The position numbers and the translations under genes are program-made. A model generated the notes under the pieces. The model had not been told where the DNA came from. It worked only from the letters and a program-made list of their open reading frames with translations, and ran no database searches. 32,576 bases of DNA from Myxococcaceae bacterium (lineage in GTDB: Bacteria; Myxococcota; Myxococcia; Myxococcales; Myxococcaceae). Below, in pieces: positions 9,112 to 19,178 of the stretch. Location: positions 1 to 32,576 of the forward strand of contig JADGHL010000052.1 in assembly GCA_019686135.1 (NCBI GenBank), in the 5' to 3' direction. How positions within the stretch are numbered: position 1 is the first letter of the stretch; each line of letters opens with the position of its first letter.

Positions 9112-10362
9112 TCAGGCCCGGCGGATCGCGCTGCGCGCCCGCTTGTGCGCGTAGAGTTCGGCGTCCGCGCGCCGAAGGAGCTGCTCCGCGGTCTCGCTCC
9201 GGCTGGTCTCCCCGAACGCGGCCACGCCGAAGGAGGCGCGTACGCAGAAGGTGACGTTGCCCTCGACGGTGATGGGCGACCGATCGAGGTGTTCTTCGAT
9301 CCGCCGCAGCAGGCGATCGGCGCCGTCGCGGTCGCAGCCGGGGACGACCAGCGCGAACTCGTCGCCGCCCACGCGCGCGGCGCAGTCGCTCCCGCGGATG
9401 CTGGCGGCGAGCGCGCGCGCCAGCGTCCGCAGGCTCTCGTCGCCGGCGTGGTGCCCCCAGGTGTCGTTGATCCGCTTGAGCCCGTCCTGATCGGCCAGCA
9501 CCACGACCAGCCCGGACTGATCTGCCGCCGCGGCGCGCAGCGCGTGCTCGAGGAAGGCGCGGAAGCCGCGGCGGTTGGCGAGCCCGGTGAGATCGTCCCG
9601 TCCGCCGAGGAGCCGCTCGCGCCTCAACTGCTGCGAGTGCGCGAGCGCGTTGCGCACCCGGGCCACCAGCTCGCTGGGGGCGACCGGCTTGGCGATGACG
9701 TCGAAGGCGCCGGACTCGAACGCCGCCACCCGCGTCTCGGTGTCCGCGCGGCCGCTCACCACCACGAGCGGAGTGCGCAGCCCCTCATCCAGCGCGCGGG
9801 TGAGCTCCAACAGCGCCATCCCCCCGCCGTGCGGCATGTAGAGATCGGCCACGACGACGTCCGCGGGTTCCTCGCGGAGCACCTTGGCCGCCTCGCGCGC
9901 GTCCCGGCATGCGCGCACGTCGAACCAGGGGCTGAGGATCCGATCCAGCAGCGCCACCGAATCCGGATCGTCATCCACCACCAGCACGCGGAAGCGGCCC
10001 GAAATCTGCGTGGTGCCCGACAGCGGCATCAGGTCGTACCGCGGGGGCAGCGGGACGGTGTGGTCCTCCAGCAGGTTGGCGAGGTTGCGTGCACGCGCCT
10101 CCAGCTCGCGCGCGGCGGACGAGAGGCGCAGCCAGGTGGCGCGCCCACGCACCGTCGCCTCGAGGTCCTCCATCGCGCGCCGCACCAGGTCCAGCGCCGC
10201 CTCGACGCTCGTCGGCGGCGGGGTGAGCGCCCCCGGTACGCGGTCTCCCGCGGCGGCCGAAATCTCGTCCGTACCCACAGACATCCCCCCGGCAGCGTTG
10301 TGTCCGGCTGCCGCGTCGATCATGCCCGATGCATCTGGCCCTGCAATCCCGCTGATGCCCAT
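9112..10362 (-). CDS. Response regulator receiver-GGDEF diguanylate cyclase
   Basis: The 416-residue protein has an unassigned N-terminal region (1-120), a receiver domain (about 124-240) and a GGDEF domain (about 253-412). Receiver hallmarks are the acidic D130-D132, phospho-acceptor D173, S203 and K225. The cyclase motif GGDEF (332-336) is intact, and RGSD at 323-326 lies five residues before it, the position of the c-di-GMP inhibitory I-site. It should therefore make c-di-GMP from two GTP upon phosphorylation, with product feedback. No membrane segment is present. The start is uncertain: ATG at 10362, 10323 or 10284 are in frame and none has a good ribosome binding site. It is divergent from the pilin-like lipoprotein and has no adjacent kinase. 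Confidence 0.92.
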   Translation of the reverse strand: MGISGIAGPDASGMIDAAAGHNAAGGMSVGTDEISAAAGDRVPGALTPPPTSVEAALDLVRRAMEDLEATVRGRATWLRLSSAARELEARARNLANLLEDHTVPLPPRYDLMPLSGTTQISGRFRVLVVDDDPDSVALLDRILSPWFDVRACRDAREAAKVLREEPADVVVADLYMPHGGGMALLELTRALDEGLRTPLVVVSGRADTETRVAAFESGAFDVIAKPVAPSELVARVRNALAHSQQLRRERLLGGRDDLTGLANRRGFRAFLEHALRAAAADQSGLVVVLADQDGLKRINDTWGHHAGDESLRTLARALAASIRGSDCAARVGGDEFALVVPGCDRDGADRLLRRIEEHLDRSPITVEGNVTFCVRASFGVAAFGETSRSETAEQLLRRADAELYAHKRARSAIRRA

Positions 10363-10463
10363 GGGACGCCGGGCACGCAGGTCTGTCGAATAGGCTCCCG
10401 TCGCGTGGGTCCACGGAGTACATGCGCACCAATCTCGCCCAGCATCACTCCGGAGGGCCTCAC

Positions 10464-12032
10464 GTGTACCGAACCCTTATCCGCTGCGCCGCCGCGTGCC
10501 TGCTGGTCCCGGCATGCGCCCACCACCCAGTGGCGCAGAACGAGCCCCACGGGCCGCCGCTGAGCGCCGAGGCCCAGGCGATGCTGGCGCGCGCGCTCCA
10601 GCAGCCGGAGTCAAGCGGGGTCGTCGTCGACCTGGCGGCGTTCGAGGAGACGGGCCTCATGTCGCGCCGGGACGCCTTGAAGCGCGCGGCGCAGCTTCTG
10701 GTCATGAGCGTCCCGTGGATCGCGACGAGCGAGGAGGACCCCGAGATGCGCCGGTTCCTCGGGCGGTTCACCGTGTCCGCCGCGGCGTTGCGCGAGTGGG
10801 CGGATTGGCCGGACGTCCGCGGGCTGGCCATCAGCCTCCCGGACGTGGCCCGCGCCGCCGAATCCGGAGAGCCGCCGGTGAGCCGGGCGGTGGTGGTGCT
10901 CGCGGTCGCGCAGACGAAGGACGCCAACCGCCAGTTGCTGCAGGGCGTTTCGGCGTTGGGCCGCGCCTCGCTCGCGGAGGCGCAGCGGCGCGTGCGCTTC
11001 GAGGTGCGGGGCGACGACGTCTGTCTCGTCGAGGCGGAGGGCGAACCGTTCTGCATCCGGCCCGGCGATGGCGTTCTGCTGATGGGCTCGCCGGACGCGA
11101 TGAGCCACTACCAGCGCGCGGTGCCGCCGCCCGCCGCCGCCGCGGAGACGGCGTTTTCGGACGCCGAGGCGCAGGCGGAGCCGGTGATCCTCCACGCTCG
11201 CGTGGTGATGCGCGACCAGGGCACCGCGAACCTCTTCGTCCGCGGCAGAAAGCAGCTCGGCATCTACGCCAGTTTGGAGTCGAAGTCGCCCCTGTTGCTC
11301 GCCCGCGCCGAACAGGCCGTGCGCGAGCGGCTCGACCGGTACGACGCGCAGCGCGCCCAGCAGATGGAGCTGGTTACCGCGTCGCTGGCAGAGATGAAGG
11401 CGGCGCTCGAGGCGGATGAAAAGGCGCCGGGGAGCCTCAAGCAGGTCGTCCAGACGCTCACGCCGGAGAAGGTGCTGGATCCGCACGGCTGGTGGCAGAA
11501 GGCCCGCGCGTCGGTGAAGACCGAACGGATCGGCGAGCGGTTCGCCGCCTCGGTGGTGATTCCCCCCGGTGCGGTGAGCGCGCTCGGCGAGGCGTTGAAG
11601 AAGGGCGGCGGCGCGCTCGGCACCTCCGGCGTGCTGGCGGCGATCGCCGTGCCGGGCTTCATCGAATTCCAGTGCCGGGCGAAGCAGGCCGAGGCGAAGA
11701 GGCGGCTCGAGGCGCTGCTCGACGCGCAGCGCGCCTTCGCGCAGAAGCGCGGGCGCTACGCGAAGAACCTCGACGAGCTCGGCCTGGGCTCCGAAGAGGG
11801 GAGTCGCTACGTCGTCTGCCTCGGGCAGACCTGCACCCGGTGTGACGGCCCCGACTGCCCGGCCGTGGAGGGCGAGAACCCGTGCGTGGGGATGACCGGG
11901 GTGGGGCAGACCCTCGCCGACGGGTTCCAGGCGTGCGCCTACGGCAACACGGACGACGACGACGCTCTGGACATCTGGATCGTCGACGATCGCGGCGCGC
12001 CGGAGAACGGCCAGAACGACTGCGCGGACTGA
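10464..12032 (+). CDS. Lipoprotein with a C-terminal type IV pilin-like segment
   Basis: The best start is GTG at 10464, placed 7 bases after GGAGG, giving 522 residues. It opens with a short signal peptide ending VPAC, a plausible lipobox, so the mature protein should be lipid-anchored. Residues ~30-385 match nothing I recognise; they are mixed alpha/beta with a charged helical stretch near 280-320. From residue ~386 the sequence resembles a type IV pilin without its GFTLIE leader: GVLAAIAVPGFIEFQCRAKQ is the hydrophobic pilin helix, then AQRAFAQKRGRYAKNLDELG, and the end has paired Cys and the DALDIWIVDD pattern of myxobacterial pilin tails. The hydrophobic helix sits internally. Lipoprotein and pilin resemblance are seen; function is unknown. 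Confidence 0.8.
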   Translation: MYRTLIRCAAACLLVPACAHHPVAQNEPHGPPLSAEAQAMLARALQQPESSGVVVDLAAFEETGLMSRRDALKRAAQLLVMSVPWIATSEEDPEMRRFLGRFTVSAAALREWADWPDVRGLAISLPDVARAAESGEPPVSRAVVVLAVAQTKDANRQLLQGVSALGRASLAEAQRRVRFEVRGDDVCLVEAEGEPFCIRPGDGVLLMGSPDAMSHYQRAVPPPAAAAETAFSDAEAQAEPVILHARVVMRDQGTANLFVRGRKQLGIYASLESKSPLLLARAEQAVRERLDRYDAQRAQQMELVTASLAEMKAALEADEKAPGSLKQVVQTLTPEKVLDPHGWWQKARASVKTERIGERFAASVVIPPGAVSALGEALKKGGGALGTSGVLAAIAVPGFIEFQCRAKQAEAKRRLEALLDAQRAFAQKRGRYAKNLDELGLGSEEGSRYVVCLGQTCTRCDGPDCPAVEGENPCVGMTGVGQTLADGFQACAYGNTDDDDALDIWIVDDRGAPENGQNDCAD

Positions 12033-12087
12033 GCGGCTTACGCTCCGGATCGCGCATGTCCGACGCCGTGGCCGAGAAGACGCCGCA

Positions 12088-12768
12088 CTGCATCGGATCA
12101 AGACGCCGAGGTTCGCGCAGTCCTCGAAGTCCCGTCCCATCCAGACGCTGAGCGCGCTCAGGCCGCCGATGTTCATCAAGCCGGTGAACACGGAGAGCTC
12201 CGTCGGCATCTCCCAGGCCGCGCTGGCCCTGGACGAGAAGAGCGCGCTGGAGCGGGTGAGGTTCGTGCACGCCCACCTCGGCGCGGACGCGCTGGTGGAA
12301 GAGTACGTCGACGGACGGGAGATCTACTGCGGCGTCATCGGCGGCGAACGGCTGGAGGCGCTGCCGTTGATTGAACTTCTGGTGGGCGATCTACCCATCG
12401 ACGCCGAGGACGCGCCGCCCGGCGCGCCGCGCTTCTTCACGTACAAGGCGAAGTGGGACGAGGCGTACCGGAAGAAGTGGAACATCCGCGCCGGCCCGCC
12501 GCCGGATCTCGACCCGGCGCTGGCGAAGAAGGTCCAAACGGTGGCGCGGCGCGCGTGCCGCATCCTCCGGGTGCGCGGCTACGCGCGCGTGGATCTGCGC
12601 GTCACCCAGGACGGCGAGGTCCATGTGATCGAGGTGAACCCCAACCCCGGGCTCGCCTCCGACGACGAGTTCGCCCAGGCGGCGCTGCTGGGCGGGACGA
12701 ACTACCTGACGCTCATCGACCGGATCCTCGACCTCGGCCTGAGGAGCCGGTCCGCGAAGGGTGCCTGA
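12088..12768 (+). pseudogene. 5'-truncated D-Ala-D-Ala ligase-like ATP-grasp gene
   Basis: The only start, ATG at 12169, gives 199 residues and has no ribosome binding site. The product begins in the middle of the ATP-grasp fold, at the strand MFIKPVNTESSVGIS that normally follows ~150 residues of N-terminal and ATP-A domains. In the same frame, homology-like sequence continues upstream of the ATG to about 12088, including HRIKTPRFA, which matches the usual position before this strand; further upstream it stops making sense. The C-terminal part is well kept: LVEEYVDGREIY, VRGYARVDLRV and the metal-binding IEVNPNPGL. So the 5' half has been lost, probably by a deletion next to the pilin-like lipoprotein gene. 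Without the N-terminal substrate domain, ligase activity is unlikely. A functional short protein cannot be excluded. Confidence 0.7.
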
Positions 12769-12781
12769 TGCCTACAGGCAC
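12761..12781. terminator. Hairpin spanning two convergent stop codons
   Basis: GTGCCTG (12761-12767) and CAGGCAC (12775-12781) form a perfect 7-bp stem with a 7-base loop. The stop codon of the rightward ATP-grasp remnant and that of the leftward sulfur-fusion gene both fall within it. The right side is followed by a T-rich but interrupted run, so termination is possible rather than certain. Confidence 0.4.
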
Positions 12782-15246
12782 TTGAGGTTGTTCTGGATGG
12801 CCTCTCTCATCCGTGCCGGCGGCGGAAGGTTCATCTCTCGCATCGCCTTCACGAACTCGGGCGCGCTCTTGAGCTGTAGCCGCGGGTTGGACTTCCGTTC
12901 ACGGCCGATGGTGCTCGCGCGGCGGCCGTTGTACTCGTGCGCGGGGCACACGATGGCGTCGTCCGGGAGCGACATCAGCCGGTGCAGCGAGTGGTAGAGC
13001 GCCTCGCTGTCGCCGGTGGGCAGGTCCGTCCGGCCGCAGGCGTTGATGAGCAACGTGTCGCCGGTGAGCACGCGGCCGGGCAAAGACAGGCACACGCTGT
13101 CCGCGGTGTGGCCGGGCGTGGCGATGACGTCGATCCGGAGCTTCCCCAGTTCGATGGTGTCGCCGTCCTGCAGCCCGCGATCGACGCACGGCGCGGGCGA
13201 CTGCGCGTGCATCAGCATCTGGCAGCCGGTGAGGTCCTTCAGCCGCGCGGAGCCGGAGAGGTGGTCCGCGTGCGTGTGCGTCTCCACCGTGTAGCGGAGC
13301 CGCAGCCGCTTCGCCTGGAGCAGGTCCACGTACTCGTCGACCTTCTCGCGGAGCGGGTCCACCAGCATCGCGTCGCCGGTCTCCGGGTCGGCGACAAGAT
13401 ACGTGCGGCACCCGCCGTCGGGCTGGAGCACCTCGAAGAGGTAGCCGTACGCGGACGCGTCGGGATCGCTCATCGGGTGGTCGGCGTCCTGGGTCGACTC
13501 CATCCAGCGATCTGCGCAGCGGCCGGCGAACTCGGCGCTCACCGATTCACCCTTCACCCGGTAGCGGCCCATCCACTTCCGATCCCGGATCCGCTCGACG
13601 TATTCGAGCAGCCGGTCGATGTCGCTCTCGTCGTTGTAGAGCCCCACGCTCGCGCGCACCGCGCCGGTGGGAGCGGCCTCCGCGCTGCCCTGGGTCTCGC
13701 CGCCCTGCCGCTTCGCCGCCGCCGCGAGCAGCCGGTCCACGTAGATGTGCGAACAGAACCGGCCGTTGCGCACCGCCACCGCGCCCTCCTCGGAGAGCAC
13801 CGCCGCGGCGAGCAGGTCGGACACGCCGTTCACGTTGAACGACACCACGCCCAGCCGCTTCTCCGGATCCGCCGGGCCGTACAGCGTGATGCCGCCGATC
13901 CGCTTCAGCCCCCTCAACATCCGATCGACGAGCTTCACCTCGTGCGCGCGGATCTCCTTCATGCCGATCGACTGGAGGAACTGGAGCGCGCGCGCCATCC
14001 CGACGACGCCGGCGATGTTGGGTGTCCCGCCGTGGTGGCGGTCCGGCGCGCGGAGGTACTCGGCGCCGTGCGTGCTCACCTGGGCCGCGGTGCCGCCGCC
14101 CGGGATGTACGGCGGGGCCTCGTCCATCAGCGCGCGCGGGCCGTAGAGGAAGCCGGCGCCGAACGGCGCGTACGCCTTGTGGCCCGCGCCCGCGAGGAAG
14201 TCGATGTGCTCGGGATCGTCGAAGGGCTTGACGTCGATCGGCGTGCGCGCGAGCGCCTGCGCCGCATCCGCCAGCACCAGCGCGCCGTTCTCGTGCGCCA
14301 TCCGGGCGATCCGCCCGAGGTCCGGCATGATGCCGGTGACGTTGGAGCCCATCGTCACCGCCACCAGCTTCACCTCGTGCTTGCGCAACAGATCCTCGAG
14401 GTGGTCGAGGTCGAGCTCGCCGTCGTCGGTCACCCGGCACCGCAGCACCGGCCCATGGCGGCGGTGGGTGAGCTCGTTGGAGTGGTGCTCCATCTCGGTG
14501 GTGATGACCTTGCCGGGACGGTGCGCCATCACGTGCGCGGCGAGGTCGATTGCCTGCGTGGTGTTGGAGGTGAAGGCGATGCAGCCCTTGCGCAGCTCCG
14601 CGCCGATGAAGTCCGCGACGATGTAATACGACTCGTCGAAGCGCTCGGTCGCCTTGCGCGCGAGGAAGCTCGCGCCGCGGTGCACGTTCGCGTACTCCTG
14701 CGTGACGAAGTGGACGTACGCGTCCAGCACCGTCTTGGGCGCGTGGGTGGAGGCGGCGTGGTCGAGGTACACCAGCGCGCGCTCGCCCGACCCGAGCACC
14801 GGCACGTGCCGTCCGACGATCGCGAACTCGCGCCGGACCTCTTCCCAGTTCAGCCGCGCGTTCGGCACGCGGCACACCGCGCTCTGGCCCTCGAGCGGCA
14901 GGCCGAGGTGCTGCCAGCGTTCGATGCCGCCGGCCACGTTGAAGACCTTGCGGTAGCCCATCTTGAGCAGCGTGTCCGCGACGAGCGCGCTGCGGTTGCC
15001 AGTGGAGCAGTAGACGTAGATGGGGACGTCCTTCGCGGGGATGTGCTCGTGGGCGTGCTTCTCCACGAGCCCGCGCGGCAGCACGGTCGCGCCGGGGATC
15101 ATCCCCGTCTGCAGCTCGTCCGGCTCGCGCACATCCAGCACCACGCAGCGTTCGCGGCACTTCTCGCGGAGGACTTCGCAGCTCACCTCCGGCACACGCG
15201 TCAGCGCGTCCTTCACGAAGTCCTGGTAGGTCCACTCGCGCTGCAT
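12772..15246 (-). CDS. Rhodanese-cysteine desulfurase-persulfide dioxygenase fusion
   Basis: A single 824-residue frame joins three sulfur enzymes. Residues ~20-120 are a rhodanese with active-site loop C80-STGNRS. Residues ~158-555 are a class V PLP enzyme of the NifS/SufS group: LADAAQA, the PLP lysine K357 in GAGHK, and C498 in RNGRFCSH at the place of the catalytic cysteine. Residues ~598-824 are a metallo-beta-lactamase fold of the ETHE1 persulfide dioxygenase type, with HTHADH (657-662), H713, D730, H770 and the family signature CGRTDLPTGD. Every catalytic residue I can check is present. Expected chemistry: cysteine to alanine plus persulfide, transfer, then oxidation to sulfite. No signal peptide, so cytoplasmic. 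Start ATG 15246 follows GGGGAGAG; frames further upstream are not conserved-looking. Confidence 0.9.
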   Translation of the reverse strand: MQREWTYQDFVKDALTRVPEVSCEVLREKCRERCVVLDVREPDELQTGMIPGATVLPRGLVEKHAHEHIPAKDVPIYVYCSTGNRSALVADTLLKMGYRKVFNVAGGIERWQHLGLPLEGQSAVCRVPNARLNWEEVRREFAIVGRHVPVLGSGERALVYLDHAASTHAPKTVLDAYVHFVTQEYANVHRGASFLARKATERFDESYYIVADFIGAELRKGCIAFTSNTTQAIDLAAHVMAHRPGKVITTEMEHHSNELTHRRHGPVLRCRVTDDGELDLDHLEDLLRKHEVKLVAVTMGSNVTGIMPDLGRIARMAHENGALVLADAAQALARTPIDVKPFDDPEHIDFLAGAGHKAYAPFGAGFLYGPRALMDEAPPYIPGGGTAAQVSTHGAEYLRAPDRHHGGTPNIAGVVGMARALQFLQSIGMKEIRAHEVKLVDRMLRGLKRIGGITLYGPADPEKRLGVVSFNVNGVSDLLAAAVLSEEGAVAVRNGRFCSHIYVDRLLAAAAKRQGGETQGSAEAAPTGAVRASVGLYNDESDIDRLLEYVERIRDRKWMGRYRVKGESVSAEFAGRCADRWMESTQDADHPMSDPDASAYGYLFEVLQPDGGCRTYLVADPETGDAMLVDPLREKVDEYVDLLQAKRLRLRYTVETHTHADHLSGSARLKDLTGCQMLMHAQSPAPCVDRGLQDGDTIELGKLRIDVIATPGHTADSVCLSLPGRVLTGDTLLINACGRTDLPTGDSEALYHSLHRLMSLPDDAIVCPAHEYNGRRASTIGRERKSNPRLQLKSAPEFVKAMREMNLPPPARMREAIQNNLKCL

Positions 15247-15385
15247 CGTTCTCTCCCCGTCGGGACGGCCGGCCCGCATCCCTGCCATGTACCCGAACCG
15301 GGCGGGGAACCAAACCGCCTCCTTGTGACGCAGCCGCTCACGTCGAAGCGGCGACAACGCGCCCGCCCGGCCGCTTGGGAAGCGC

Positions 15386-15400
15386 CAACGCAATGCGTTG
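15386..15400. promoter_or_regulatory. 15-bp palindrome between divergent sulfur-fusion and ABC exporter genes
   Basis: CAACGCA and TGCGTTG form a perfect palindrome around one central A, 34 bases before the ABC exporter start and 140 bases from the start of the divergent sulfur-fusion gene. The symmetry and position suit an operator, but no adjacent regulator gene identifies the binding protein. Confidence 0.3.
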
Positions 15401-15433
15401 CGCCCAGGGGCCCCGCCCGATAAAGGGCCTGCG

Positions 15434-17238
<1,805 letters not shown>

Positions 17239-17242
<4 letters not shown>

Positions 17243-19047
17243 GGCGCCATGGCGACATCCACGCGATGGCCGCGCTGGAGGTGGAGCGCGCGCGCAACCG
17301 GTCCCGGGTGGCCCGGCGGCTCATCGGGGAGATGAGGCCGTGGCGCGGGATGATGTTCGCCGCGTTTTGCTTCATCGCCCTCAACGCCGCCGCGCAGGGC
17401 CTGGGCCCGTACCTGGTCAGCCGAGCCATCGACCACCACATCCTGCGCGGAGACGCCCGCGGGCTGGCGGTGACGCTGGCGTTGTTGCTCGGGGTCTACG
17501 TGCTCGGGTCGTTCTCCGGGCGAGCGCAGACGCTCCGGGTGGGCGCCGTCGGCCAGCACGTGCTGGCGTCGTTGCGCGCGCGGCTCTTCAGCCACCTGCA
17601 GAGCCTGCCTTTGTCGTACTTCGACCGCCGACCGGTGGGCGATCTGATGAGCCGGCTGCTCAGCGACGTCGACACGCTGAACCAGTTCTTCTCCCAGGGC
17701 CTGACCCAGTTGTTGGGCGCGCTGCTCGGGCTTGTGGGCGTGATGATCTTCATGCTGTGGCTCAACGTGAAGCTGGCGCTGGCCTGCTTCACGGTGATCC
17801 CGGTGATGCTCTTGACGACGTGGTTCTTCGCGGCGCGCGCCCGCGCGGCGTACCGCAAGGCCCGCGAGACGGTGGGAGACGTCACCGCCGAGCTGCAGCA
17901 GGAGATCGTCGGCATCCGCCAGGCACAGGCGTTCAACCGCACCGAGGTGAACATCGAGCGCTTCCGGCAGCGCAACGCGGCGAACCGCGACGCGAACGTG
18001 GCCGCCACCGGCGTGACCTCCGCGTTCTCGCCGATGATGGAGCTGCTCTCCACGCTCTCGATGGCGCTGGTGATCGGCCTCGGCGGGTGGATGGTGCTGC
18101 ACCACCAGCTGACCGTCGGCCTGGTGGCGGCGTTCCTCATCTACGTGCAGCAGTTCTTCCGGCCGGTGCAGCTCGCCGCCTCGGTGTACACGCTGATGCA
18201 GTCCGCGCTCGCGGGCGCCGAGCGCGTGTACGGCATCCTCGACGAACGCCCCGAGCCCGCCGACGCGCCGGAGGCGGTGGCGCTGGAGCGCATCGAAGGG
18301 CACGTTGTCTTCGACCACGTGGGCTTCTCCTACGAAGGGACCAACCGCAAGGTGCTGGACGACGTCAGCTTCGAGGTGAAGCCGGGTCAGACGGTGGCGC
18401 TGGTGGGGAAGACTGGGGCGGGGAAGACCACCATCGCGAGCCTCATCCCGCGGCTGTACGACGTGACCGAGGGCACGGTGCGGATCGACGGGCACGACGT
18501 CCGCCTGGTGAAGCGCGAGTCGCTGCGCCGCCAGATGACGATGGTGATTCAGGAGCCGTTCCTCTTCTCCGGGACCATCGCCGAGAACATCGCCTATGGC
18601 CGTCCGGATGCGACGCGCGAGGAGATCGAAGCGGCCGCGCGGGCGGTGTACGCGCACGACTTCATCGCCGCGCTCCCGCAGGGCTACGACTCGAGGCTGG
18701 GCGAGGGCGGGGCGACGTTGAGCCAGGGGCAGCGGCAGCTCATCGCCTTCGCGCGCGCGGTGATCGGCGATCCCCGGGTGCTCATCCTCGACGAGGCGAC
18801 CGCCAGCATCGACACCCGAACCGAGGCGCTGATCCAGCAGGCGCTGGCGACGTTGTTGAAGGGCCGCTCGAGCGTCGTCATCGCCCACCGGCTCTCGACG
18901 ATCCGCAACGCGGATCAGATCCTGGTGATCGACAACGGGCGCATCGTCGAACGCGGCACGCACGACGAGCTGATCGCGCGGCAGGGCGCCTACGCCGAGC
19001 TGTATTCGCGGCAGTTCCGGCCGATCGCGGCGCGTTCCATCGCGTGA
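17239..19047 (+). CDS. ABC exporter half-transporter, catalytic partner
   Basis: It is also 602 residues long, with six membrane helices (about 35-325) and a nucleotide-binding domain. Walker A GKTGAGKT is at 390-397; the Walker B glutamate E519 (LILDEATAS) and switch H550 (IAHRLST) are canonical. Its signature is LSQGQ (494-498) instead of LSGGQ. In a dimer with the upstream subunit this gives one complete ATP site (these Walker motifs plus the LSGGQ of the partner) and one degenerate site (partner Walker motifs plus LSQGQ), the standard layout of heterodimeric exporters. The start overlaps the upstream stop by 4 bp and follows GGAGGAGG. The N-terminal ~30 residues are basic and cytosolic. 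Substrate unknown. Confidence 0.94.
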
Positions 19048-19098
19048 GCGCTCGCCCGGGTTCGAGACAAGTAAGTCCGGGAACTGAAGCCAACCTCA

Positions 19099-19127
19099 TT
19101 GGGCGTTCATTCCCGTAGGGCTACACT
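19099..19127 (+). promoter_or_regulatory. Likely sigma70-type promoter for the histidine kinase gene
   Basis: TTGGGC (19099-19104), a 17-base spacer and TACACT (19122-19127) make a good housekeeping-type promoter. Transcription would start about 45 bases before the kinase ATG. It lies in the 131-base gap after the ABC exporter, suggesting the kinase is its own transcription unit. Confidence 0.45.
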
Positions 19128-19178
19128 GGGATTGTCGGTGCCAACTCCCTCCGTGCACGGACTTCCCGAGCCTCAGTC

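Noticed and set aside
12937-15423. Rightward open frame of 828 codons
   Set aside because: It lies opposite the sulfur-enzyme fusion, whose three domains and active sites are unmistakable on the minus strand.
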